Source: Pontibacter diazotrophicus (lineage in GTDB: Bacteria > Bacteroidota > Bacteroidia > Cytophagales > Hymenobacteraceae). Taken from it: 64,000 nt of DNA. A model generated the notes under the pieces. The model was not told the DNA's origin. It did no database searches and saw nothing but the letters and a program-made list of their open reading frames with translations. The stretch covers positions 1 through 64,000 of the forward strand of contig NZ_QRGR01000017.1 of NCBI RefSeq assembly GCF_003367245.1. Reading direction: 5' to 3'. Every line of letters begins with the position of its first letter. The stretch's first letter is position 1. The position numbers and the translations under genes were made by a program. This document shows, in pieces, positions 55,179 through 63,990 of this stretch.

Positions 55179-55518
55179 TACATGTGGTTCTACACTAAGG
55201 ATTAACCTAATCTTACTCCTTTTTTTCCCGCATTTAATAAAGGTGTGGTGAAAGGGAGAGTTATAAGGATAAGCTATATATCAGGAAGCCGTTTGTTGTA
55301 AAAAGCAAGCGGCTTTTTTTGCGCCGTTGTTAGCTATGCCGCTTCTCTTGAAGCAAAATACGTGGCATCTTTTGCCCCTCCCTATAATGAATTGGCTTTT
55401 GTGTGCAGGATTGGCTAAAGCTCAGAACAATCAGAAAAGCGCAGCATGTAACCAGGTATTTATAGCTTCTTTGTTGTCTGATTCTGATAAGCCACTGCAC
55501 GCCAGGAGTCGTACATTC
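55179..55518. other. Intergenic region after the Cys-rich gene
   Basis: It contains one rho-independent terminator (55286-55320) and otherwise no coding region I can support. A frame at 55327-55551 starts at TTG and lacks coding character. Confidence 0.6.
55286..55320 (+). terminator. Terminator of the Cys-rich gene
   Basis: A 10-bp stem (55286-55295 with 55306-55315, one G-T pair) and a 10-base loop are followed by a T-run to 55320. Confidence 0.85.
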
Positions 55519-56496
55519 TTAAAACTTGCTGCTATACTTTCCTGTCATTAAAGCATCTATCACTTTTGCCACCTCAGCAGGATTCATTTTTTCTACCAGG
55601 TATGCCTGCTTGTCATTTTTACCGGGCATCCACTTGTTGCTGCCATCTGCAGCCACTACAACGTATCCGTCTTTATTCAGGTCCCAATAATCATTTGAAT
55701 TAGAAATAGCATATAAAACTGACGCCTGATCCCAACTCTGCCTTCCTTCAAAATTGTTGTAGAGTTGGTAAGCCCGCCAGACCGGACTTTCCTTTGGAAG
55801 TGACTTTTGTAGATATTCCCCTCCGGTTATGATTTTATCTCCAATTTCCCATCCGGCAAACACCACCTGGCCAGGCCATTTTTCTACACTTGTTTTGGTG
55901 GATGCCGGGTCAGGACGGTAAAAGTTAGCTTCTTTGCCTTCAGGATACACACCTCCCATACAAGACCAAAGCTTTACCTTCTTTTTGATCAGGTCCAGCC
56001 CTGAGAGCTTACTATGCTGATCTGGTTTAGATTCAATCAGGTTCTGCAGATTTGTTAAGTGACCAACCGTAATAATGACAACACTGGAATCGGGCTGGGA
56101 GGATAGAAGCTTACGGTATAAAGCTGTCGCATCTTCTGCCTCGTCGTAAGAGGTAAGGCTGTGGGGGAATTCCTGGCTTAGCTGCCGGGTATATTTTGAG
56201 TTGTCCCGGAGGGGGAAACCCTTTAGCGCACCAATAGGAATGTCAGGACGGCCAAAATAATGATTGATGGCATCCGTACACATCGGTGCGTATTTATCTT
56301 CGCTGGTCACGATTATCCCCAGAATTTCCACAGCATTATGGTCGGCAAAGGTATGCAGCATCGCCAGTGCACCCACATCGTCTACATCGGAATCTATATC
56401 TGTATCAAATATTACTTTAACAGGTGACTGCGCATATACTACAGTAGTAGCTGTACTGATAGTCATGATGAACAGTAGTCGGAGAATTTTCTTCAT
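55519..56496 (-). CDS. Nucleoside hydrolase (IUNH family), secreted
   Basis: This 325-residue protein has a signal peptide (about residues 1-22, ending YAQ). The inosine-uridine nucleoside hydrolase calcium motif is DTDIDSDVDD (31-40). It also has ILGIIVTSEDKYAPMCTDAINHYF and a C-terminal FAGWEIGDKIITGGEYL. It hydrolyses the N-glycosidic bond of nucleosides for salvage, here probably in the periplasm. It differs from cytosolic members by the signal peptide. It is a single gene. Confidence 0.92.
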   Translation of the reverse strand: MKKILRLLFIMTISTATTVVYAQSPVKVIFDTDIDSDVDDVGALAMLHTFADHNAVEILGIIVTSEDKYAPMCTDAINHYFGRPDIPIGALKGFPLRDNSKYTRQLSQEFPHSLTSYDEAEDATALYRKLLSSQPDSSVVIITVGHLTNLQNLIESKPDQHSKLSGLDLIKKKVKLWSCMGGVYPEGKEANFYRPDPASTKTSVEKWPGQVVFAGWEIGDKIITGGEYLQKSLPKESPVWRAYQLYNNFEGRQSWDQASVLYAISNSNDYWDLNKDGYVVVAADGSNKWMPGKNDKQAYLVEKMNPAEVAKVIDALMTGKYSSKF

Positions 56497-56819
56497 TTGA
56501 TGTTGGGGTATGACAGTAGCACGAAAAAAAACAGGAAGAGATCCGCTATAGAACTAACAGATACAGGAATCAAGATAACAGAAAAAAATACAAAAGACCA
56601 GCGGAAGCATAATTCCGCCAGGTACAGAATAGCCACCCCATTGGCACTACCTGTTAGTAGAACTAATTTCAGTTCCTCCTCCTGAGCTAAGAATGCTTGT
56701 AAACAGCAAACTACCAATACGCACAGTTAACTGACAGCCGTAGGGGAGTATATAGGGCAGAAACAAAAATGCCAGCCGCTAAAAATTGCGGCTGGCATTA
56801 TGACTATTTCTGATGTAAA
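56497..56819. other. Intergenic region with a shared terminator
   Basis: It contains the hairpin at 56768-56799 that ends the MG2/TonB gene. The remainder is A-rich and holds only a hydrophobic frame (56493-56717) with no ATG/GTG/TTG start, which I do not accept. Confidence 0.55.
56768..56799 (-). terminator. Terminator of the MG2/TonB-plug gene
   Basis: A perfect 12-bp stem (56768-56779 with 56788-56799) and an 8-base loop lie about 20 bases past the stop. On the minus strand it runs into a T-rich stretch. Confidence 0.8.
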
Positions 56820-59282
56820 TTATCGATTCAGAATTTTACTGTCCACATCAAAGGTTAGAGTTCCTCTGCCCGGTTTTCCGTCATCTGAAATACCTTCGGC
56901 AATTACCCTGTAAGAGGTGTTGCGATCGGCGGTATAGAACGTCACCGTTGCCTTTCCGTTTGCATCCGTTGTTACACTAGGGTTCCAGTAGATAGTGCTG
57001 CGTAGGTCGGGTTCGTTTCTGTCTGTACTTTGCCGGTCGTGGCGCGGACTGTAAAATTCTCTGACTTTGCTATAGCCCCTGGCCTCGTGTACAATAATAT
57101 AAGTGCCGGGTTCCACTTCTACTTCTTCCTCGCCACCACGGTTGGTAAAAAAGGCGATAACTCCTCCGGAGGCCCTTCCGCCATAGATGCTGGCATTAGC
57201 GGCATTTTTCAATACCTCAATCCGGCTGATGTCGAGTTGGTTCAGGCTTGTAAGGGCACTCTCTGAAACAGGAACACCATCTATTAAATAAAGTGGTGGT
57301 GACTGTTGCCCCCGAATGCTGGCCCGGAACTGATTCTGCCCCGAACGATACACCTGCAGGCCTGCTACCCGCCCCTGAAGGCTTTCCAAAATATTGCCGG
57401 AAGGCGCCATAGGCAGTTCTCTACGTGTTAAGACAACATCTGCTTCCTGGTGTAATTTGAACGGCTTATACACATCTTCTTCTCCCTGTATGCTAACTTC
57501 CGGAAGAAGGATACCTCTTAATGTGTAGGTCTCGCTTGTATCTGCTGCTGAGGCAATCAGCTGGTTGCTCGCCTGTAAAAACGCCTGCTTTGTATCAGCC
57601 GAAGGAGCATCAGACTGCGGTGCATGAGAAGCTGGTATCTGAGGTTTATAGCTGCCCTCATCCATTACAACCTGCAGGTGCTTGCGTCTTCCTCTGGCAT
57701 CCGTACCCTGTATCACAACCTCCACATCGCCCACAAAGTCAAAGCCCCTGAAGGCGAACTCGCCCTCTTTGTTGGTTTCAGTGGTGATAAAGGCCTGGTG
57801 CTGCCCCTGCACGTACAATAACACTTCGCCCTTTGCCACAGGCTTGCCTTTGTTGGTTAACAGTTTTCCGCTGATGGTCAGGTCTTTTTCGTCTCTATGC
57901 TTTATGTCAGGGAAATTGCCTGATGCAGCCTCTTCCCAGCTGAACCGGCGCCAGCCCTGTGTCATGAGCAGGTGCTGCAGCGCTTCTTTCCTTTCGGCAT
58001 CATTGCTCTCAAAATAGTAACCGGGCTGTTCTACATGGCCGCGCAAGTCGGATGTCAGGAGTAAATAACTCTTGATGCCCAGCCCGTGTTCATTATGCTT
58101 TACCAGCTCATCATCTGTTACAGCCAGTGAGAAATCAGTGGCGACAGGCTTTCCGTCCCTGCCTTTTGCTTCTAACTGCAAGGTCACTTGTTCTCTTCCG
58201 GCAAAAGTCTCCTTGTTTGCAGTAACAGTCACATCAAGATTGTCCTGCTGATCCACGAACACCAGTCGTTCGGCCAGTGCCTCTCCGTTGGTGCGGGCTA
58301 AGTGAAAGCGGGCAATACCAGTAGGAAAGTCAGCTTTTGATATTTCCTGACGATACGTTTGGCCCGGCTGCAATGTAAAGGTTTGGGAATACTGTAGCGC
58401 ATCCTGGCTAATACCGGTCAGCACCAATGGTTCCTGCTCGTTTACATTTCCCGACACCGTCACACTGATTACGTTTTCGTCGGATACTTCATCTACTCTC
58501 AACACATAACCCCTTGCCTGTGCCAATGGTAACGCATACTCGAGGCTTTCGCCATCGCTGGTTGTTACCCTGGCAAAATAACGGCGTCCTTCACGGGGCA
58601 GCAGCTCAAAGGCCCCCATACCCAGGTGCGTGTCTGTGAAATCTGTAAGCTTCTGGCCCTGATCATCAAACACACTACCTGAAACAGCTACTCCTGTTCC
58701 CCCAGGACCTATCGCTTTAAAAGCTACACGGTTCGTAAGTCCCTGTACCAGATCGCCCCCTTCCGGGAAAAACTGGAAATCCATTTCCTGTGAAACTGCA
58801 GCAGCTTCCTGCTTACCTGCGGTTTCGGGCCCAAGTACGCGAATGGTTTTGTTAAAGAATGTGTTTTCACCAAAATTGCGCATCCACTGGGTATAAGCAG
58901 AAAGACTGTATGTTCCTTCCGGTAAGTCGCGGGGCAGAACAATATCACCTGCTGCTTTTCCATCTTCTGCTTTCAGCATCAGGCGATGAACAGCCTTGCT
59001 TTCTGTGTTAAGCAAATCAACGTAAAGCACATCGCTTTTTGTTGAAGGGTGTAGCGTAGCGGCATCCACTATATAGCCTTTCAGCCACATGGACTGACCT
59101 GGGGTGTAATAAGGCTTGTCTGTCTGCACATACACTTTTTCAGGTGCATACTGCGCCCGGTAAGTGTTCAGGTAAGACTGCAGCCTCTGTAGTAAGTCCG
59201 TCTGCGGACTAACAAATGCCATGGATGCCAGCAGTAAAAGAGGCACCATGTATATGAAATATCTATATTTAATTGGCTTCAT
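56820..59282 (-). CDS. MG2-domain protein with TonB-receptor plug, no barrel
   Basis: This 820-residue secreted protein has a signal peptide or anchor at about 8-24. An MG2-like macroglobulin domain (residues 45-150; KVYVQTDKPYYTPGQSMWLKGYI) and further Ig-like repeats follow. A carboxypeptidase-regulatory-like domain lies at about 468-540, a TonB-dependent receptor plug at about 615-715 (SLQGRVAGLQVYRSG, LYLIDGVPV, RIEVLKNAANASIYGGRASGGVI), and a second macroglobulin-like segment at 760-815. There is no beta-barrel, so it is not a transporter. Such hybrids are widespread in Bacteroidota, with unclear function at the cell surface. It is monocistronic. Confidence 0.86.
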   Translation of the reverse strand: MKPIKYRYFIYMVPLLLLASMAFVSPQTDLLQRLQSYLNTYRAQYAPEKVYVQTDKPYYTPGQSMWLKGYIVDAATLHPSTKSDVLYVDLLNTESKAVHRLMLKAEDGKAAGDIVLPRDLPEGTYSLSAYTQWMRNFGENTFFNKTIRVLGPETAGKQEAAAVSQEMDFQFFPEGGDLVQGLTNRVAFKAIGPGGTGVAVSGSVFDDQGQKLTDFTDTHLGMGAFELLPREGRRYFARVTTSDGESLEYALPLAQARGYVLRVDEVSDENVISVTVSGNVNEQEPLVLTGISQDALQYSQTFTLQPGQTYRQEISKADFPTGIARFHLARTNGEALAERLVFVDQQDNLDVTVTANKETFAGREQVTLQLEAKGRDGKPVATDFSLAVTDDELVKHNEHGLGIKSYLLLTSDLRGHVEQPGYYFESNDAERKEALQHLLMTQGWRRFSWEEAASGNFPDIKHRDEKDLTISGKLLTNKGKPVAKGEVLLYVQGQHQAFITTETNKEGEFAFRGFDFVGDVEVVIQGTDARGRRKHLQVVMDEGSYKPQIPASHAPQSDAPSADTKQAFLQASNQLIASAADTSETYTLRGILLPEVSIQGEEDVYKPFKLHQEADVVLTRRELPMAPSGNILESLQGRVAGLQVYRSGQNQFRASIRGQQSPPLYLIDGVPVSESALTSLNQLDISRIEVLKNAANASIYGGRASGGVIAFFTNRGGEEEVEVEPGTYIIVHEARGYSKVREFYSPRHDRQSTDRNEPDLRSTIYWNPSVTTDANGKATVTFYTADRNTSYRVIAEGISDDGKPGRGTLTFDVDSKILNR

Positions 59283-59423
59283 ATCTTGTTGAATTTATAT
59301 TTTATATCGGCTTGTGTTTTTTAGTATATCCAAGACAAAAACCGTTCCTGAATATGCAGTTACAAACTTTACTTGTATAGGTTTACGATTGAAGCTGTGA
59401 GATGTGTCTGTATATAGTACAAA

Positions 59424-59519
59424 ATGAATAACACGGGATTGCGATTTGTAAAAAGTGCAGTGTTCTTTCTTTCCTCGCTCGTTGCCTGTAGTGATTCTTA
59501 CTTGCCCGCTGCTAACTAA
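59424..59519 (+). CDS. Possible micro-lipoprotein (31 residues)
   Basis: The frame from ATG 59424 encodes MNNTGLRFVKSAVFFLSSLV followed by ACSDSYLPAAN. This is a charged start, a hydrophobic core and a lipobox LVAC followed by only a few residues. It resembles very small lipoproteins such as entericidins and lysis proteins, or a truncated gene remnant. It is outside the usual length range, and nothing else confirms expression. Confidence 0.4.
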   Translation: MNNTGLRFVKSAVFFLSSLVACSDSYLPAAN

Positions 59520-59662
59520 GGTTTAAGCTCCACAAACCATTGCCTGAAGTCTTTCAGCAAAGTTCTGTGATGGCTTTAGCGAAATTGTATAGGCTGCGTG
59601 TTCTTTTTTACGTAACACTATAAAATCATTCGCACATTAGAAACGGAGCGGATTGCGCAAAA

Positions 59663-59708
59663 AACCCGCGTGCGCAAGAGGGGCCTTTATGGCCTAAAGG
59701 TGCGGGTT
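59663..59708 (+). promoter_or_regulatory. Nested stem-loop upstream of the TerB-like gene
   Basis: An outer 7-bp stem (59663-59669 with 59702-59708) contains an inner 6-bp stem (59684-59689 with 59695-59700). It ends 30 bases before the start at 59739. It may be the leader of the TerB-like mRNA or the terminator of an upstream transcript. No riboswitch class is recognised. Confidence 0.35.
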
Positions 59709-59738
59709 AAAATTAGACAAACTTAGATTTTACAATAT

Positions 59739-60125
59739 ATGGCAACGGGTATAACACTGGAGAGTTTTTTAGATACGAAGGAAAAGAAGTTAGCATTTTT
59801 CCAGAACATGGTTTTAGTAGCGATGGCGGACAGATACATAGATGATGCGGAAAGTGACTTCCTGCTGTCGATAGGTGAGCAACTGGATTTATCGGAAGAG
59901 GACACACTACCCATCACGGATAATCTCTCCTCGCTCACATTTATCATTCCAGAGGAAGGACTCCTGAAAACGCTGGAGTTGCAGGCGCTGGTGATGATGG
60001 TGTTGCAGGATGGCGAAGTGGAAGAAAGGGAGTATAACCTATGCCTGGAGTACACACGCCGGATTGGGTTCAGCAAAGATATCCTGGATGAGCTAATCAC
60101 TAAGCTGAGTAATAGGCAAAGTTGA
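59739..60125 (+). CDS. TerB-like domain protein
   Basis: This 128-residue soluble helical protein has the TerB-like signature of paired acidic helices (VAMADRYIDDAESDFLLSIGEQL and VLQDGEVEEREYNLCLEY). TerB proteins bind metal ions in the tellurite and stress-response network, but no ter operon is near. It is a single gene with a terminator after it. The family call is by pattern only. Confidence 0.75.
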   Translation: MATGITLESFLDTKEKKLAFFQNMVLVAMADRYIDDAESDFLLSIGEQLDLSEEDTLPITDNLSSLTFIIPEEGLLKTLELQALVMMVLQDGEVEEREYNLCLEYTRRIGFSKDILDELITKLSNRQS

Positions 60126-60140
60126 AAATCATAACCTGAG

Positions 60141-60170
60141 AAGCCCCAGCCTATGTGTTGGGGCTTTTTT
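60141..60170 (+). terminator. Terminator of the TerB-like gene
   Basis: An 8-bp stem (60141-60148 with 60159-60166) and a 10-base loop are followed by a T-run reaching 60170. Confidence 0.85.
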
Positions 60171-60363
60171 GTTTTAGGCGCAAAAGGTTATAATAACAAA
60201 CCTTTATCTGAAAGCTTTAACCATGAAAGAGGCCTTGGAATAAAGCTCTTACGGCTTAACTATCTCTTACCTCCGCCGTACATTTTGAGAACTTATCTGC
60301 TGATACAATGCTGGTTGAAACGGAAGGCGGATTTAATTTATCTATCACTGAAGAAGAAAATTT

Positions 60364-62148
60364 ATGCAGCAGAAAGTAAGCGATTTTTTAATTGAACGAT
60401 TATCTAAGTGGGGTGTCAGGCGCATTTTCGGTTACCCGGGCGATGGGATAAACGGTATTCTGGGTGCCTTGCACAGAGCAAACGGTATGATGGATTTTGT
60501 TCAGGTGCGCCATGAGGAGATGGCTTCTTTAATGGCCTGCGCTCACGCCAAATTCACAGGTGAAGTAGGGGTGTGCCTGGCTACTTCCGGGCCGGGTGCT
60601 ATACACTTGCTGAACGGATTATATGATGCCAAATTAGATCATCAGCCGGTTGTCGCTATTGTGGGGCAAAAATCCCGCATGTCGTTAGGCGGGCACGCGC
60701 AACAGGAGGTAGACTTAATGTCTCTGTTCAAAGACGTGGCTGGAGAGTATGTGCATATGGCTACCGACGCAAGGCAGGTGCGGCACCTGATAGACAGGGC
60801 CATGCGCATTGCAAAAGCACAACGTACCGTTACATGCATTATCGTGCCCAACGACGTGCAGGAGCTGGAGTACCAGGACCCGCCCCACGAGCATGGTACC
60901 ATTCACTCCGGCATTGGCTATACTGTACCCCGTGTTATTCCCCAGGACGAGGATTTACAAAAGGCGGCAGAGGTGCTGAATGCAGGAAAGAAAGTAGCCA
61001 TACTGATAGGAGCGGGAGCGATGAACGCTGCCAGTGAAGTAACACAGGTCGCTGACATACTAGGGGCAGGTGTGGCAAAAGCCTATTTGGGTAAAGCTGC
61101 CTTGCCCGATAACCTGCCCTTTGTAACAGGTGCTATCGGTTTTTTCGGTACCGAAGCGACACATAAAATGATGCAAGGCTGCGACACCCTGCTCATGATA
61201 GGCTCCAGCTTTCCCTATGCTGAGTTTCTGCCACAGGAAGGGCAGGCCCGGGGCGTGCAGATTGACATAGACGGCAGGATGCTGAGTATCCGCTACCCAA
61301 TGGAGGTGCCCCTGGCAGGAGACAGTGCTGAAACGTTGCGAGCCTTAATGCCGCTGCTGCACAGGAAAGAAGATCGCTCATGGCAGGAAAAGATAAAGCA
61401 GGACATGCAGGACTGGTGGAAGCAAATCGAGGCGTGGGCCGCCACTGAAGCGAAACCGCTCAACCCGCGGCTGGTATTCGAGAAACTATCACCGCGCCTG
61501 CCGGAGGACTGTATTCTTGCTGCGGACTCAGGTTCTACCTCCAGCTGGACCGCACAGCATATCCGGATGCGGGAGGGGATGCAGTTTTCTGTTTCAGGAA
61601 CGTTGGCTACCATGGGCTGTGCCGTGCCTTACGCCATCGCGGCCAAATTCGCTTACCCAAACAGGCTGGCTGTTGCTTTTGCCGGTGATGGCGCTATGCA
61701 GATGGGCGGAAATGAAGAGCTGATCACAATACAGAAATACTGGCGGCAGTGGAGCGATCCGCGTCTGATCGTGCTTGTGCTGAACAACCATGATTTGAAT
61801 TTTGTAACCTGGGAGCAGCGCCTGATGCAGGGGGAGCCAAGGTTTGAGGCCTCTCAGGAATTACCTGATTTTAATTACGCGCAGTATGCCGAGTCCTTAG
61901 GTTTGACAGGCATCCGTATTGACAGTCCAGAGCAGGTAGAGGCAGCTCTGGAGAAAGCGCTGCAAGCTGACAGGCCCGTGGTGATCGAAGCCATAACAGA
62001 TCCTGAAGTAGTGCCTTTCAGCCCTCAGGTAGCCGTTAGTTTTTCTGACAAACTTGCTTCAGCGATTCGGCAGGGAGACGAGGCCGCCGAACGAAACTTA
62101 AGAGAGCCCTTACGCAGTGCTGTAGAGCGCCAAAGTGAAAAAGGGTAG
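60364..62148 (+). CDS. ThDP-dependent enzyme, pyruvate oxidase/PoxB-like
   Basis: This 594-residue enzyme has the three domains of the pyruvate oxidase/acetolactate synthase family. The N-terminal Pyr domain has the catalytic Glu51 (VRHEEMA). A middle FAD-type domain follows (about 195-330). The PP domain has the Mg/ThDP motif GDGAMQMGGNEELITIQKYW...NNHDLN. The start follows IFGYPGDGINGILGAL, typical of pyruvate dehydrogenase (quinone) or pyruvate oxidase. It would decarboxylate pyruvate to acetate with a flavin or quinone acceptor. Acetolactate synthase is less likely because no small subunit is near. It is a single gene. Confidence 0.9.
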   Translation: MQQKVSDFLIERLSKWGVRRIFGYPGDGINGILGALHRANGMMDFVQVRHEEMASLMACAHAKFTGEVGVCLATSGPGAIHLLNGLYDAKLDHQPVVAIVGQKSRMSLGGHAQQEVDLMSLFKDVAGEYVHMATDARQVRHLIDRAMRIAKAQRTVTCIIVPNDVQELEYQDPPHEHGTIHSGIGYTVPRVIPQDEDLQKAAEVLNAGKKVAILIGAGAMNAASEVTQVADILGAGVAKAYLGKAALPDNLPFVTGAIGFFGTEATHKMMQGCDTLLMIGSSFPYAEFLPQEGQARGVQIDIDGRMLSIRYPMEVPLAGDSAETLRALMPLLHRKEDRSWQEKIKQDMQDWWKQIEAWAATEAKPLNPRLVFEKLSPRLPEDCILAADSGSTSSWTAQHIRMREGMQFSVSGTLATMGCAVPYAIAAKFAYPNRLAVAFAGDGAMQMGGNEELITIQKYWRQWSDPRLIVLVLNNHDLNFVTWEQRLMQGEPRFEASQELPDFNYAQYAESLGLTGIRIDSPEQVEAALEKALQADRPVVIEAITDPEVVPFSPQVAVSFSDKLASAIRQGDEAAERNLREPLRSAVERQSEKG

Positions 62149-62304
62149 GGAATATAGATTTGTATTCATCGTATAATCGTCTAGTCTTTGCCAGCAAATA
62201 TGCTTCCTGCGCTGCCTCTGAAATGACAGCTATAACTATCATATTTAAGTTTACTAACAAATATACTATAAGCAAGTGTGCTTCCTTTGTAAAGACAAAG
62301 AGCA

Positions 62305-62976
62305 ATGGGCGTCCTCAAAAGAAACAATGTTAATGTAAGTGGTGCTGGCAAAAAAACAATCGTCTTCTCGCATGGCTTTGGTTGTGATCAGAACATGTGG
62401 CGTTTTGTCACACCGGCTTTCAAAAATGACTATAAGATTGTGCTTTTTGACCATGTTGGTGCCGGTAAATCAGATAGCACTGCCTATAGCAAGATGAAGT
62501 ATGAAACACTGCAGGGGTATGCGGATGATTTGCTCGAAATTTGAGAGGTGCTGAACCTACAGCAGGTTATCTTTATGGGCCACTCCGTGAGCTCCATGAT
62601 AGGTGCGCTTGCCGCAATTAAAAAGCCTGACCGTTTCGAAAAGTTGGTGATGGTGGGTCCCTCTCCCTGCTACATCAATAGCAACGGCTACAGGGGTGTT
62701 TCTCAGGAGAAGACATAGAAGAATTGCTGGAGTCTCTGGAAAACAACTACCTGGGTTGGTCTGCTGCCATGGCACCCGTTATTATGGGGAATCCTGATAA
62801 ACCGGAACTGGGGGAGGAACTCACCAACAGCTTTTGCCAGACGGACCCCGAAATTGCCAGGCATTTTGCGCGTACAACCTTTCTTTCTAATAATCGGACA
62901 GATTTAAGAAACATCAGAACGAATACACTCATACTGCAGTGCTCTGAAGACGTGATAGCGCCATTGGAAGTAGGTC
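62305..62976 (+). pseudogene. RsbQ-like alpha/beta hydrolase, truncated and frame-disrupted
   Basis: The frame starts at 62305 with SHGFGCDQNMWRFVTPAF and FDHVGAGKSD, which matches the RsbQ family of signalling hydrolases. An in-frame TGA at 62542-62544 interrupts it. The sequence then resumes as EVLNLQQVIFMGHSVSSMIGALAAI with the Ser nucleophile in GHSVS, followed by MVGPSPCYIN. Near 62691-62712 the frame shifts by one base to EDIEELLESLENNYLGWSAAMAPVIMGN. LILQCSEDVIAPLEVG ends the homology at about 62976, before the catalytic His. After that the sequence belongs to a histidine kinase. Confidence 0.85.
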
Positions 62977-63928
62977 TCTGTAAAGAGTGAAGAAGGAACG
63001 GGAACAGAATTTGGATTTAATCTCGGCCTCAAACTTGGCGAAGCTGCAGCTTCTTCAACCAATAATACTGCTGAAGGGCAGGAACCCACCACTTCCCTGC
63101 AAGGTGTGAAGCTTTTGTTAGTGGACGACAATGCAGTGAATGTAATGGTTGTCTCCAGGTACCTGGAAAAGTGGGGGGGATGTGGAGGTGGCGGAAAATG
63201 GAGCCGAGGCAATAGAGAAAGTGAAGCAACAGGAATATGAACTGGTGCTGATGGACCTGCATATGCCGGACATGGATGGCTATGAAGCTACTTCCAGAAT
63301 AAGAAACCTTGGGGAAGAAAAGTACAGGCTGTTGCCTGTTATTGCATTATCTGCTTCTGCCGGTCATGATTATGAAAAGCGCATGGAGGATGCAGGCATA
63401 GACGACTTCGTGAGCAAGCCCTTCAACCCAACGAAACTACAAGGTAAAATAGCCTATTATACCCTCAGTACCTCTCAGAAACCGAAGCAGGATGCCGAGA
63501 GTAAAAATGAGGCAGCAACAGTATGGCAGCCCAAACTCCACACTGCCGATGAGCCAACCTTCACCCTGGAGAATTTTGAGGAATTACTCGCGGATGACGA
63601 GGAAGATCTGGAAGAACTAGCCAGGATGACGATCCATAATTTTGAAAACTATAAAAGAGAATTCCAGACTGCGCTCGTTTCTAATGATCTGAAGGAGTAC
63701 AAGGCAAGCAGTCATAAGATAAAGACTACTGTTGAGCTCCTGCGTGCTGCGAAACTACAACTTGCCATCACGAAAGGCATTCACTTTATGGAAGGTGACG
63801 CAGAAGACCAGCGCCTGATGAAGCGGATTTCTCAGGAAATAAACCATGAGTTGAATGCTGTTATTCATGGCCTGAAAGAAATACAAAAAAGCCGGTGGCA
63901 TCGTACCGGTTCCCGCAATACCCCCTGA
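62977..63928 (+). pseudogene. C-terminal remnant of a hybrid histidine kinase (REC and Hpt)
   Basis: Homology begins in the last strand of a kinase ATPase domain (SVKSEEGTGTEFGFNLGL, about 62977-63030). A receiver domain follows (GVKLLLVDDNAVNVMVVSRYLEKWG, then MDLHMPDMDG, IALSASAG and VSKPF). Around 63172-63180 a run of seven G has one base too many and shifts the frame; with six G the two halves join as KWGDVEVAENG. An Hpt-like domain at about 63560-63880 has HKIKTT as its phospho-His motif. Sensor, dimerisation and most of the ATPase domain are absent, lost in the deletion that joins it to the hydrolase. Confidence 0.85.
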
Positions 63929-63960
63929 AAACTCTACACTAGCATACAGCAGATGTGCCA

Positions 63961-63990
63961 GCAATAGGAGCGACTATGTGTCCTATTTGC
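63961..63990 (+). terminator. Weak terminator hairpin at the end of the window
   Basis: Arms at 63961-63969 and 63981-63990 pair with one bulge and are followed by TCTTG. It would end the kinase remnant transcript. It lies at the window edge. Confidence 0.35.

Larger units (their letters stand above)
59283..59738. other. Intergenic region with a micro-lipoprotein frame and a stem-loop
   Basis: It separates the divergent MG2/TonB and TerB-like genes. It contains a 31-codon lipoprotein-like frame (59424-59519) and a two-part stem-loop (59663-59708), listed separately. No other gene is seen. Confidence 0.5.

Noticed and set aside
55327..55551. 74-codon frame after the Cys-rich gene
   Set aside because: TTG start, lies past a terminator and runs into the nucleoside hydrolase in antisense.
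56493..56717. Hydrophobic frame upstream of the nucleoside hydrolase
   Set aside because: It needs an ATT start, and the A-rich sequence gives hydrophobic codons on the other strand by chance.
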